Positions 1-7,885 of a stretch of 64,000 nucleotides of DNA are shown here, one piece after another (positions within the stretch are counted from its first letter, which is position 1; every line of letters starts with the position of its first letter). The stretch is taken from positions 456,791 to 520,790 of the forward strand of contig DPKJ01000014.1 of the NCBI GenBank assembly GCA_003542575.1, given 5' to 3'. The position numbers and the translations under genes were made by a program. The stretch comes from Rikenellaceae bacterium (GTDB taxonomy: Bacteria > Bacteroidota > Bacteroidia > Bacteroidales > UBA932). The notes under the pieces are model-generated. The model was not told the origin of the DNA. It ran no database searches and saw only the letters and a list, made by a program, of their open reading frames with translations.

Positions 1-927
1 AACGGGCACGATTTGGGCATTGTAACACTCAACGGGCCGGTTATTATTCCTCAGTTGAGAAGGAACAACAGAGATATCAAAACCTACGAGTTTAAAAAGA
101 TATTCAGAAAGGCCAAGATGCTTGATATTGAAAGATGGCAGGAGGCAATTGCAAGAGAGCACAAAACCATGATTCGTGCAAGGCAGATAGCAGCATCTCT
201 TAACCTGAACATGAAAATAGGAGATGTTGAATTCCAGGGAGACGGCACAAAAGCAATTTTTTATTACATAGCTGACGAACGAGTAGACTTCAGGCAACTT
301 ATCAGGCTCTTTGCAGACGAATTCAGAATTCGTATTGAGATGAAGCAGATTGGAGCCCGACAGGAGGCCGGTCTTATTGGTGGAATCGGAGTATGCGGTC
401 AGGAGCTTTGCTGCTCACGCTATATGTCAGATTTTCAATCAATAACCACGCAGGCTGCAAGAACTCAGGACCTATCTCTAAATCCACAAAAACTTGCCGG
501 ACAATGCAGTAAACTCAAATGCTGCATAAATTACGAAGCACCAACTTACATTGACGCACATATAAATATTCCTCAGGTAAGAGGCCCGCTTGAAACCGAA
601 GAGGGACAAATTTTTCTTGTAAAGACAGATACACTAAAGGGAGTAATGTGGTTCTCTTACGAACAGAACAGTATGACCAATATGTTTCCCCTTGATGCCG
701 AAAAGGTTAAGGAGATTATAAAACTTAACAGGAGAGGCATAAAGGTAGCTAATGTCAATGAGAAGAAGGCGGAAAAATCTCCTGAATTTATGAGTGCAGT
801 CGGAGAGGACAGCATTTCTCGCTTCGATGAGAAGAACAACGACAGATACAGACATCCAAAAAGGGGAAAACCTTCGCGTAATAACAGAAAAAGAGGGGAA
901 AATGACTCAAATCAACAGAAATCTTAG
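1..927 (+). CDS. ricT: PSP1-domain protein, RicT/YaaT-like (5' end outside window)
   Basis: The frame is open from base 1, beginning NGHD, so the true start lies upstream and this is a 3' portion of about 308 codons. It matches the PSP1 family (RicT/YaaT), cytosolic regulators that in other bacteria act in RNA maturation or phosphorelay control. Visible family features are the GVCGQELCCSRY segment and the later GQCSKLKCC segment, giving the paired cysteine clusters typical of RicT-type PSP1 proteins. The C-terminal third is Lys/Arg/Asn-rich and likely disordered. The gene overlaps gldH by 26 bp and is followed by trmB, so the three are probably co-transcribed. The TTG at 13 is not credible as a start because the conserved domain extends upstream of it. 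Confidence 0.85.
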   Translation, partial: NGHDLGIVTLNGPVIIPQLRRNNRDIKTYEFKKIFRKAKMLDIERWQEAIAREHKTMIRARQIAASLNLNMKIGDVEFQGDGTKAIFYYIADERVDFRQLIRLFADEFRIRIEMKQIGARQEAGLIGGIGVCGQELCCSRYMSDFQSITTQAARTQDLSLNPQKLAGQCSKLKCCINYEAPTYIDAHINIPQVRGPLETEEGQIFLVKTDTLKGVMWFSYEQNSMTNMFPLDAEKVKEIIKLNRRGIKVANVNEKKAEKSPEFMSAVGEDSISRFDEKNNDRYRHPKRGKPSRNNRKRGENDSNQQKS

Positions 928-1342
928 ATCTGTAATTCTCCTTTTCTCATTGCTAATTCTCTCCTGCTCAGGTTGGGGGAGTTTTTCAACGGGATTCAGA
1001 CATATTACCCGTTTCTCTGCCGAAGACACCCTGTCAAGCTATGCAATAGACCTATATGCAAGATTACCTGTAAGTTATTCAGGAAAAATACTACCGCTGA
1101 TATTGGAGATAACCTCTCCGGAGGGGAATATCTACAGAGATACATTGAGTTTGCCTGTAACAAAATCAAACATCCCGAATATCTCTGCCAAAAGTGGCAG
1201 ATGGTCTGATATGTATTGGAAGTATCGAGAAGGCGTTAAATTTGCCAATAGCGGTAACTGGACCTTTGCTTTGTCAACCGGTGATGAGTATGGTAATCAT
1301 TCGGGTACAGGAGAGATGGGCGTTATAATTAGAAAGATGTAA
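902..1342 (+). CDS. gldH: GldH-like gliding motility lipoprotein
   Basis: A 146-residue secreted lipoprotein. The N-terminus has a charged stretch, a hydrophobic core and the lipobox LILSC, with Cys22 as the predicted lipidation site. The downstream pattern (SPEGNIYRDTLSLPV, then G-x-W, a YREGVKF segment and a C-terminal GVIIRK) resembles GldH. In Flavobacterium GldH is needed for gliding and type IX secretion; many non-gliding Bacteroidales also carry it. ATG at 902 was chosen because it places the signal peptide at the N-terminus; upstream in-frame codons fall inside the preceding gene. Position directly after ricT agrees with a conserved Bacteroidota gene order that I recall rather than checked. 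Confidence 0.7.
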   Translation: MTQINRNLRSVILLFSLLILSCSGWGSFSTGFRHITRFSAEDTLSSYAIDLYARLPVSYSGKILPLILEITSPEGNIYRDTLSLPVTKSNIPNISAKSGRWSDMYWKYREGVKFANSGNWTFALSTGDEYGNHSGTGEMGVIIRKM

Positions 1343-1343
1343 A

Positions 1344-2051
1344 ATGGGAAAGGATAAGTTAAAAAGATTTGAAGAGAACAAGAGCTTTGAGTGCCTTCAC
1401 CAACCGGAGTTCAGTGACGTCTTTAACGGTGACTGCAACATGAAGGGCAATTGGAACACCCTGCAATTCAAAAACAACAATCCGGTTGTACTTGAACTGG
1501 GTTGTGGCAGAGGTGAGTACACTGTAGAGCTTGCCAGAAGATTTCCCTACAAAAACTTTATTGGTGTCGACATTAAAGGGGCAAGAATGTGGAGGGGAGC
1601 AAAGACCGTCACCCAAGAGAGTATTCCAAACGCTGCCTTTTTGAGATGTCGTATTGAATTTGCACAAAGCGCATTTAATTGCGATGAGGTATCTGAGATT
1701 TGGATTACTTTTCCAGATCCCCAAAAAAAGAAGAGTTCAAAAAGACTCACTTCGTCATACTTTCTTGAGAGGTACAGAAAATTTCTCAGAGATGAGGGGG
1801 TTGTTCACCTTAAGACAGACAGCAGGTTTCTTCACCTATACACACTTGAACTGATAAAACATAATAAACTTGAGCTGATAGAGGCCAATGACGATATTTA
1901 TGGTACCGGCCGGGCCGATGCTCTTCTCTCTGTAAAAACCCGGTATGAATCAGAGTTTCTCTCGCAGGGAATGAAAATTACCTACCTTTCATTTAAACTT
2001 AGAAAGGCAGGTAAACTTACTGAACCTGAATGGGATCCCGGAGATCTTTAG
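1344..2051 (+). CDS. trmB: tRNA (guanine-N7-)-methyltransferase
   Basis: 235 residues. It uses SAM to methylate N7 of guanine 46 in the tRNA variable loop, in the cytosol. The SAM-binding motif I is LELGCGRGEYT (about residues 50-60), followed by the GVDIKG motif and the TrmB-typical ITFPDPQKKKSSKRLTS block, whose FPDP motif lies near the substrate site. Length is normal for the family. ATG at 1344 follows the gldH stop by one base, so the genes are probably translated from one mRNA. The last four bases overlap the convergent gene on the minus strand. Confidence 0.95.
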   Translation: MGKDKLKRFEENKSFECLHQPEFSDVFNGDCNMKGNWNTLQFKNNNPVVLELGCGRGEYTVELARRFPYKNFIGVDIKGARMWRGAKTVTQESIPNAAFLRCRIEFAQSAFNCDEVSEIWITFPDPQKKKSSKRLTSSYFLERYRKFLRDEGVVHLKTDSRFLHLYTLELIKHNKLELIEANDDIYGTGRADALLSVKTRYESEFLSQGMKITYLSFKLRKAGKLTEPEWDPGDL

Positions 2052-2533
2052 CCGTCGTTTCTGTCGTCTCTTACAGCATATTCAGTCATGCGGGCAATTC
2101 TGTAAACATCTTTGCGCATGCCTTCAATAACGATAGGATTATCGGAGTAGTTCACGGTAATTTTGTCCTCAAACATTCTCATCAATCTCATGAAAGATGA
2201 TTTGTGGCGAAAAACAACAAAATCAGGTCCCTCATTATCCTGTACGAAACTACATCTCTGAAACACATCTGTAATCTTCTCCCTGTCCTGTGCAAAAGTC
2301 TTGTTCAGATATACCCTTTTTTTTGCAAATCCGAATATTGGGTATATAAAAGAGAGAGCCAGAAGAAATATTATTATCTGAACCTCTGTTCCTTCACGGA
2401 AGAGGGAACTGAAATTGAAGCTCTGTTTTGTTATCAGGGAGAAAACTCCAATAACAAGAATAAAAACTACAACAAGGTATACCAGGTATTTCGCTGCCCT
2501 TGTTATATACTGCGGAAAATTAAATGATGCCAT
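2048..2533 (-). CDS. Conserved hypothetical protein with two membrane helices
   Basis: 161 residues; family not recognised. Two hydrophobic segments are visible, about residues 15-35 (YLVYLVVVFILVIGVFSLI) and 50-68, followed by a soluble, basic C-terminal domain of roughly 90 residues ending in charged residues (VRDDRNDG). It is therefore probably an inner-membrane protein with a cytosolic tail. The stop overlaps the convergent trmB stop by 4 bp. Upstream lies the ROK kinase gene 15 bp away on the same strand, so the two may be co-transcribed. No catalytic motif is evident and no function is proposed. Confidence 0.6.
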   Translation of the reverse strand: MASFNFPQYITRAAKYLVYLVVVFILVIGVFSLITKQSFNFSSLFREGTEVQIIIFLLALSFIYPIFGFAKKRVYLNKTFAQDREKITDVFQRCSFVQDNEGPDFVVFRHKSSFMRLMRMFEDKITVNYSDNPIVIEGMRKDVYRIARMTEYAVRDDRNDG

Positions 2534-2548
2534 AAATATCTGTTTTTT

Positions 2549-3511
2549 TTATCTGTTAAGTTCTTTCCATGCAAGGGCCGATGAACCCAGGATTGCTGCA
2601 TTGTCCTCATCAAGTCCCGAAAGAAGAAGTTTTACCTTCCCTTTCCACATCTTTAAAAGGTTCTCTTCAAACGCCCTTTTGGTTGGCTCCAGAATAAGGT
2701 TGCCCGATTTAGCCAGCCCCCCAAAGAGGAAAATTGCCTCAGGAGTTGTTATTGCAACTAGATCGGCAAGTGCTTCTCCAAGAATGCGCCCTGTAGTTTC
2801 AAATGCTTCAATAGCGATTTTGTCACCTTTGGTGGCTGCCACTGCTACATCTTTTGACGTCATATTTGCGAATGAAATATCACGCAGCGAACTTTGGGTG
2901 TTCTCATTTGAGAGCAGTTCGAAAGTGGTTTTCTTAATACCTGGTGCAGAGACATAGGTCTCAAGACAACCTCTTCTACCACAACCACACTGACGTCCAC
3001 CTCTTTTATAAATGATATGGCCATACTCTCCGGCAAATCCATCATGTCCGTAAAGAACCTCCCCATTAACAACAAAACCGCTTCCAAGTCCTGTTCCAAG
3101 AGTAATTACCACAAAATTCTTCATTCCCTTTGCGCCACCATAAATCATCTCTCCGATGGCTGCAGCATTTGCATCATTTGTAAGCACTACCGGTACCCCT
3201 CCAAAAAGGATCTTAAGCTTCTCAACTATTGGAAGATTCTCTTTCCAGATAAGGTTTGCAGCAGATTCAATGCATCCGGTATAGTAGTTTCCGTTGGGAG
3301 CCCCTATGCCTATTCCTGCAATCTTGTGGGGAAAATCAACCTCTTTGGATATCTCCAGAATGCCGTCTCTTATTGCAATGATAAAGTCGTTGAATTTTTC
3401 GTATCTGTTGGTGGGGAAAGTACCGCTCCCATGAATTGTCCCGGATTCATCAACGAGCGCAAAAACGGTGTTGGTACCACCTATGTCAATTCCGGCTACA
3501 AGTTTTTTCAT
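2549..3511 (-). CDS. ROK-family sugar kinase (glucokinase-like)
   Basis: 320 residues, the usual ROK length. The N-terminus LVAGIDIGGTNTVFALVD is the phosphate-binding loop of the actin/hexokinase fold. ITLGTGLGSGFVVNG is the second phosphate motif. The ROK zinc signature CGCGRRGCLETYVS is intact. With no helix-turn-helix at the N-terminus it is an enzyme rather than a NagC/XylR-type repressor. Likely reaction: ATP-dependent phosphorylation of glucose or another hexose at the entry to glycolysis. Substrate cannot be fixed from sequence alone. A TAnnTTTG -7 element lies about 42 bp upstream on the minus strand. Confidence 0.9.
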   Translation of the reverse strand: MKKLVAGIDIGGTNTVFALVDESGTIHGSGTFPTNRYEKFNDFIIAIRDGILEISKEVDFPHKIAGIGIGAPNGNYYTGCIESAANLIWKENLPIVEKLKILFGGVPVVLTNDANAAAIGEMIYGGAKGMKNFVVITLGTGLGSGFVVNGEVLYGHDGFAGEYGHIIYKRGGRQCGCGRRGCLETYVSAPGIKKTTFELLSNENTQSSLRDISFANMTSKDVAVAATKGDKIAIEAFETTGRILGEALADLVAITTPEAIFLFGGLAKSGNLILEPTKRAFEENLLKMWKGKVKLLLSGLDEDNAAILGSSALAWKELNR

Positions 3512-3552
3512 AAACGAGGCATTAAATTTGTTCTTAAATTGATATAGAATGA

Positions 3553-3560
3553 CAAAGCTA
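3553..3560 (-). promoter_or_regulatory. -7 promoter element for the ROK kinase gene
   Basis: On the minus strand this reads TAGCTTTG, an exact match to the Bacteroidota -7 consensus TAnnTTTG. It lies about 42 bp upstream of the kinase ATG. No clear -33 box was identified. Confidence 0.45.
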
Positions 3561-3596
3561 ACAAAAAATAATCAATACCATTTAGGATAAAATTGC

Positions 3597-3604
3597 TATT
3601 TTTG
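3597..3604 (+). promoter_or_regulatory. -7 promoter element for the 3631 gene
   Basis: TATTTTTG matches the Bacteroidota -7 consensus TAnnTTTG and lies 27 bp before the ATG at 3631. It is divergent from the ROK kinase promoter about 40 bp away. Confidence 0.45.
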
Positions 3605-3630
3605 TAGGACTGAGAAGGCACAAACACAAT

Positions 3631-4503
3631 ATGATTATGGGAAATGAAAAGAATTTAAAGAGACTGGTTATTGCAATGGCAGTAGTCGCAGTTATACTGG
3701 CAGCAATACTTGCATGGATATGGGTTGAAAAGAACGGAATGGTCAAAGACCTTACGGTTGAGAAAGACCAACTTACTACCCAGATGATTCAGCTAAGAGA
3801 CGACTATGGTATTCTGACAACAAATAACGACAGCTTGAACGCAGAGTTGGACAGAGAGCGCGAAAAGGTAGATCAGCTAATTGAGCGGATTAAAACCACA
3901 GAGGCAACCAACAGATCAAAAATACGTGAATACGAGAAAGAGTTAGGCACTCTCAGGAGTATAATGAGAACATACATTCAGCAGATTGACTCACTTAATA
4001 CACTAAATATCTCTCTGAGGAAAGATGTTGCTGTGGCAAAAGATGAGGCCAAAGAGTCCAGACAGAGATACGATCAGCTGATTACCACCACAGAGGAGTA
4101 TGCAAAAAAGGTAGAGGTTGGCTCTGTACTTAAAGGTAGAGGATTTGTTATGACGGCAATAAACTCTTCTGACAAAGATACTGACAGAAGTAGCAGAGCT
4201 GCAAAGCTTAAAACCTGTCTTAATCTGGTAGAGAACACAATCGCGATAAAGGGTCCAAGAAGAATTTACATCAGGGTAAAAGGTCCGGATGGTATTCTTA
4301 TGACCAACTCTCAACAGCAAATATTCACCTCAGCAGGCGAACAGATGATCTACTCTGCTGTAAGGGAGGTTGATTACCAGGGGAGCGAGCTGGAGGTTTG
4401 CATATTCTTTGCAAGCAATCAGCCTTATGTTAAAGGGGTATATACTGTAGATGTCTTTACCGAAGAGTCAAAACTGGGAAGCACCGATCTGCTTCTTAGA
4501 TAA
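3631..4503 (+). CDS. Membrane-anchored coiled-coil protein, hypothetical
   Basis: 290 residues. One N-terminal membrane helix (about residues 12-31, rich in Ala/Ile/Val) is followed by a long heptad-like region rich in Glu, Lys, Gln and Leu to about residue 165, predicted as a periplasmic coiled coil. A C-terminal globular part of about 110 residues begins near VLKGRGFVMTAINSS and ends EESKLGSTDLLLR. The layout suggests a Bacteroidota envelope protein; I do not recognise a named family. An alternative ATG lies two codons in (3637). The next gene, hemW, begins 2 bp after this stop, so they are likely co-transcribed. Confidence 0.6.
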   Translation: MIMGNEKNLKRLVIAMAVVAVILAAILAWIWVEKNGMVKDLTVEKDQLTTQMIQLRDDYGILTTNNDSLNAELDREREKVDQLIERIKTTEATNRSKIREYEKELGTLRSIMRTYIQQIDSLNTLNISLRKDVAVAKDEAKESRQRYDQLITTTEEYAKKVEVGSVLKGRGFVMTAINSSDKDTDRSSRAAKLKTCLNLVENTIAIKGPRRIYIRVKGPDGILMTNSQQQIFTSAGEQMIYSAVREVDYQGSELEVCIFFASNQPYVKGVYTVDVFTEESKLGSTDLLLR

Positions 4504-4505
4504 TT

Positions 4506-5642
4506 TTGGCCGGGATATACATACACATTCCCTTCTGCTCTCAGTTTTGCAGTTACTGTGATTTTTACTCTGTGAATCAGACAGAAAAGGTGGATGATTT
4601 TACAGAGGCTCTTGTAAAAGAGATAGTTATTAGGTCAAATGATTTAAAAAACAAGGGGTTATCCGTCAATACCGTTTATTTCGGTGGCGGAACCCCTTCT
4701 TTAATTAGCATCCCATCTCTTAAAGCAATTCTAAGCGCTCTCTATGAGAACTACCCACTATCTCCAGCCGGAGTTAAAGAGCGGACAATTGAGGTAAACC
4801 CTGACGATATCACCACTCAATACCTCGACGGCCTTAGGGAGTGTGGGTTTAACCGCCTGAGCATGGGCATTCAGTCATTCAGTGACCAGCACCTTAAATG
4901 GATGAACAGACGGCACAACACCCAAACGGCACTTAACTCATTTGAGCTGGCCCGTAAAGCCGGTTTTTCAAACATAAGCATAGATCTTATTTTTGGATTT
5001 GAGATGCTCACAACCAAAGAGTGGAAAGAGAATCTTCTTAAAGCAATCTCCCTTTCACCGGAACACATATCTGCCTACCAGATGAGCATCGAAAAAGGGA
5101 CAACACTTCACCGAAACTACATTAAGGGCGCATACCTCCAACCACCGGATGAATCATCAGCCAGACAGTACTCTATGCTACAGGAAGAGCTGGCAAAGGG
5201 CGGTTACATTCAGTATGAGATATCAAGTTTTTGCAAACCGGGGCTCTACTCGCAACACAACAGCTCCTACTGGGATTTTACACCATATTTCGGATTCGGG
5301 CCATCTGCACACTCTTTTGACGGCACTTTCCGTCACCGTAATTTCTCCTCGCTTGCAAAGTATATTAAAACAATGAAAGCAGGCGAAAGCTTTGGGCCCT
5401 CTCATAAGCAGAGTCTAAAGGAAAGATTTAACGAATATATAATGCTCTCCCTGAGAAGAACAGAGGGGATAGACAAGGAGGTTCTTGAAAAATCATTTAA
5501 GAAATTTATAAAACATCAATTCCAGTCTGAACTTGGCAGGTTAACTGAGGCCGGATTCCTTTTGGAAGAGTCCGGAAAAATAAGAATCCCGCCGGAACAT
5601 CTATTTGTCTCCGACGGGATAATAAGGGATCTTTTTGTCTGA
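4506..5642 (+). CDS. hemW: HemW, radical SAM heme chaperone
   Basis: 378 residues. The N-terminus IYIHIPFCSQFCSYCDFY carries the radical SAM cluster motif Cys11-x3-Cys15-x2-Cys18. The GGGTPS motif and the C-terminal HemW/HemN-type domain are present. It lacks the longer N-terminal extension of true HemN, so it is called HemW, a heme-binding chaperone that delivers heme to respiratory proteins, not a coproporphyrinogen oxidase. The start is TTG at 4506: the conserved domain begins immediately, the previous stop is 2 bp upstream, and no suitable ATG exists. It converges on the cytochrome b gene sdhC, a possible heme client, though that link is only inference. Confidence 0.9.
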   Translation: MAGIYIHIPFCSQFCSYCDFYSVNQTEKVDDFTEALVKEIVIRSNDLKNKGLSVNTVYFGGGTPSLISIPSLKAILSALYENYPLSPAGVKERTIEVNPDDITTQYLDGLRECGFNRLSMGIQSFSDQHLKWMNRRHNTQTALNSFELARKAGFSNISIDLIFGFEMLTTKEWKENLLKAISLSPEHISAYQMSIEKGTTLHRNYIKGAYLQPPDESSARQYSMLQEELAKGGYIQYEISSFCKPGLYSQHNSSYWDFTPYFGFGPSAHSFDGTFRHRNFSSLAKYIKTMKAGESFGPSHKQSLKERFNEYIMLSLRRTEGIDKEVLEKSFKKFIKHQFQSELGRLTEAGFLLEESGKIRIPPEHLFVSDGIIRDLFV

Positions 5643-5651
5643 AAGGGAGGT

Positions 5652-6314
5652 CTAAATAATTCCGTTTGCCTTAAGATAGGAGAAAATTGCAATTGTGCTG
5701 AATCCCAGAGCAATTACAGTCGAATAAAGATAAGAAACGACCTTTAATCTGCCCAACCATTTACTGTTGTTTGCACCTAAAGTCTGAAAAGCACTCCAGA
5801 ATCCGTGAGTAAGGTGAAACCACAAAGCTGCAAACCACACAAGGTAGACAAGAGTTATCCAGATGTTCCCAAAGGTTTGTTCCATGAGAATATTGCCATT
5901 CTCTGCGTGACCTCCGGTAAATTCAGGAAGTTGCATTTTAGCCCAAAAGTGAGACAGGTGCAACACCAGAACACCAAAGATTATAACACCCAGAACAAAC
6001 ATATTCTGTGAGGCCCAGGAGTCACCCTGAGTTGCGTTTGCAACCTCGTACCTCTGACTGCCTCTTGCTTTCATGTTATAGCGGGTAAGGTATGCGGCAT
6101 AAATTATATGGATTACAAATCCGGCAGCAAGAACCGGTACCATTGCCACAATAAATGGAGACCCCATGAATTCTATGACAGCATCAAATGCCTCAGGTCC
6201 GAAAAGATATGCCGAGTTGGCAAGCATGTGAATGAATAGAAATAAAATAAGAAAAAGGCCTGTAATACTCATTATGAGTTTTTTGCCTATTGATGAGGTG
6301 AGAATATTTCCCAT
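5652..6314 (-). CDS. sdhC: Succinate dehydrogenase/fumarate reductase cytochrome b subunit (orphan)
   Basis: 220 residues with about five hydrophobic helices and conserved histidines (for example in FLFIHMLANSAYLFGPEAF and in LHLSHFWAK), typical of the Bacteroidota single-subunit membrane anchor (SdhC/FrdC) that binds heme b and quinone. In most Bacteroidales it is immediately followed by the flavoprotein and iron-sulfur subunit genes. Here the downstream neighbour is convergent hemW, so the catalytic subunits are not adjacent. Residues look intact, so the protein may be functional with subunits encoded elsewhere, or be a second copy. It could serve either succinate oxidation or fumarate reduction. 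Confidence 0.85.
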   Translation of the reverse strand: MGNILTSSIGKKLIMSITGLFLILFLFIHMLANSAYLFGPEAFDAVIEFMGSPFIVAMVPVLAAGFVIHIIYAAYLTRYNMKARGSQRYEVANATQGDSWASQNMFVLGVIIFGVLVLHLSHFWAKMQLPEFTGGHAENGNILMEQTFGNIWITLVYLVWFAALWFHLTHGFWSAFQTLGANNSKWLGRLKVVSYLYSTVIALGFSTIAIFSYLKANGII

Positions 6315-6360
6315 ATTAAAATGTGTTATTGATTGAAGGTTACCCTCTGATTAACCCCCG

Positions 6361-6368
6361 CAAAGATA
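6361..6368 (-). promoter_or_regulatory. -7 promoter element for sdhC
   Basis: Reads TATCTTTG on the minus strand, matching TAnnTTTG, about 47 bp upstream of the sdhC ATG. Confidence 0.4.
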
Positions 6369-6373
6369 TACCG

Positions 6374-6408
6374 TTGCTTGTTAATTTCATAATCTTTAAG
6401 TATTTTTG
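6374..6408 (+). promoter_or_regulatory. Promoter for pyrH-frr
   Basis: TATTTTTG at 6401-6408 matches the Bacteroidota -7 consensus. A TTGCTTG stretch at 6374-6380 is a plausible -33 box about 20 bp upstream. The predicted transcript starts about 40 bp before the pyrH ATG. Confidence 0.5.
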
Positions 6409-6453
6409 TTCGGATAAACACACTCAGTTAGAGGGTAAAAAAACTCTTTTCAA

Positions 6454-7161
6454 ATGAAATACAACAAAGTGCTTCTCAAATTAAGCGGCGAAAGCCTGGG
6501 AGGAAATTCCGGCGGTGGGCTGGACGAAGATATCCTCGCAGTGTACGCAAAAGAGGTGGCAGAGGTGGTTAAATCGGGTACCGGAGTATCAATTGTAGTT
6601 GGTGGAGGAAACATCTTCAGGGGGCTCTCAGGAGTAGGAAAAGGGTTTGACAGGGTAAAAGGTGACCAAATGGGTATGCTGGCTACTGTTATCAACAGCA
6701 TCGCTCTTTCGCTGGCAATCAAGGCTGAAGGTCTTGAATCGGAAGTTTTTACTGCAACGCCAATGGAGCCCTTTGCAAAATACTACGAAAGAGACACAGC
6801 TCTTGCACTGTTAGAGAGCGGCGGAGTAGCAATTATTGCAGGAGGAACAGGCAACCCCTTTTTCACAACAGACTCTGCGGCAGCTCTTAGAGCAGCAGAA
6901 CTGGGTGTAAATGCGTTACTCAAAGGCACCCGGGTAGATGGGGTTTACAATTCAGATCCTGAAAAAGACCCTAACGCGGTAAAATTCTCTACGCTTTCAT
7001 ACACAAAGGCACTCGCAGACAATTTGAAAATTATGGACATGACAGCATTTGCACTCTGTCGTGAGAATAAAATACCTATAGTCGTATTTGATATTAACCG
7101 AAAGGGAAATCTTATTAAAATTGTAAAGGGAGAAGAGGTAGGTACTTTAATAAAAGAATAA
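6454..7161 (+). CDS. pyrH: UMP kinase
   Basis: 235 residues, standard length for the hexameric bacterial UMP kinase of the amino-acid kinase fold, which phosphorylates UMP to UDP with ATP in pyrimidine synthesis. Visible motifs are the N-terminal KLSGESLGG, the VVGGGNIFRG block, the TGNPFFTTDSAAALRA motif that binds UMP/phosphate, and GTRVDGVYNSDP. It lies 15 bp before frr, a very common pairing linking nucleotide supply to translation. Confidence 0.97.
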   Translation: MKYNKVLLKLSGESLGGNSGGGLDEDILAVYAKEVAEVVKSGTGVSIVVGGGNIFRGLSGVGKGFDRVKGDQMGMLATVINSIALSLAIKAEGLESEVFTATPMEPFAKYYERDTALALLESGGVAIIAGGTGNPFFTTDSAAALRAAELGVNALLKGTRVDGVYNSDPEKDPNAVKFSTLSYTKALADNLKIMDMTAFALCRENKIPIVVFDINRKGNLIKIVKGEEVGTLIKE

Positions 7162-7176
7162 TTAAATATTAAAATT

Positions 7177-7743
7177 ATGGATATAAGTAAGCAAAAAGAG
7201 GTAATTTCAGCATCAAAGGAGCGTATGGACAAAGCGCTTTTACACCTCGAAGAGGAGCTTAAAAGCTATCGTGCCGGTAAGGCAAACCCTGCAGTTTTTA
7301 ACAACATCATGGTTGACTACTATGGAAATCCTACACCTGTACCTCAGGTAGCGAGTGTTACTACACCAGATGCCAAGACAATGATCATTCAGCCCTGGGA
7401 CAAGAAGATGATTGCACCTATAGAGAAGGCAATAATGGTTGCAAATATCGGTTTCACCCCTCAGAATAATGGTGAGCATATAAGAATAAATGTTCCGCCG
7501 TTAACTGAGGAGCGCCGTAAGGAGCTTGTAAAAAAGGTTAAAGCCGAAGGTGAAACAGCAAAAATCAGTATCAGAAACGCCAGAAGAGACGGTGTTGAGC
7601 TTCTCAAAAAGTATCAGAAAGATGGTCTTCCGGAAGATGTGGTTAAAGATGGTGAGGCTGCAATTCAAAAAGAGACAGACAATTACAACAAAAAAGTAGA
7701 CGAATCTCTTGCTCACAAAGAGAAAGAAATTATGACTGTCTGA
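7177..7743 (+). CDS. frr: Ribosome recycling factor
   Basis: 188 residues. With EF-G it splits post-termination ribosomes into subunits. The three-helix-bundle/beta-alpha-beta architecture is recognisable from the N-terminal helix (KERMDKALLHLEEELKSYRA), the PTPVPQVASVTTPDAKTM core and the INVPPLTEERRKELVKKVK segment. Length is typical. It is the second gene of pyrH-frr and is followed by a strong intrinsic terminator. Confidence 0.97.
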   Translation: MDISKQKEVISASKERMDKALLHLEEELKSYRAGKANPAVFNNIMVDYYGNPTPVPQVASVTTPDAKTMIIQPWDKKMIAPIEKAIMVANIGFTPQNNGEHIRINVPPLTEERRKELVKKVKAEGETAKISIRNARRDGVELLKKYQKDGLPEDVVKDGEAAIQKETDNYNKKVDESLAHKEKEIMTV

Positions 7744-7791
7744 TAAAATTCTGATTATCGGAAAATTATTCAATCACATTAAGAATTTCCG

Positions 7792-7819
7792 ATGGCCTCA
7801 TTTAGAGGCCATTATTTTT
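7792..7819 (+). terminator. Intrinsic terminator after frr
   Basis: GGCCTC (7794-7799) pairs with GAGGCC (7805-7810), extended by flanking AT pairs, and is followed by ATTATTTTTT. This is a classic Rho-independent terminator for pyrH-frr. Confidence 0.85.
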
Positions 7820-7885
7820 TACAGGGCATGATTTTTGTTAGTAAAAATTCTGCAACTTCCCCATAATCAAATTCATATGGTATCA

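Noticed and set aside
13..927. TTG at 13 as the start of the PSP1 gene
   Set aside because: The four upstream codons (NGHD) belong to the conserved domain and the frame is open to the window edge.
2549..3511. ROK protein as a transcriptional repressor
   Set aside because: No N-terminal helix-turn-helix; the protein begins directly with the phosphate-binding loop.
4506..5642. Annotation as oxygen-independent coproporphyrinogen oxidase HemN
   Set aside because: The N-terminal extension typical of HemN is missing and the domain starts at once with IYIHIPF, as in HemW.
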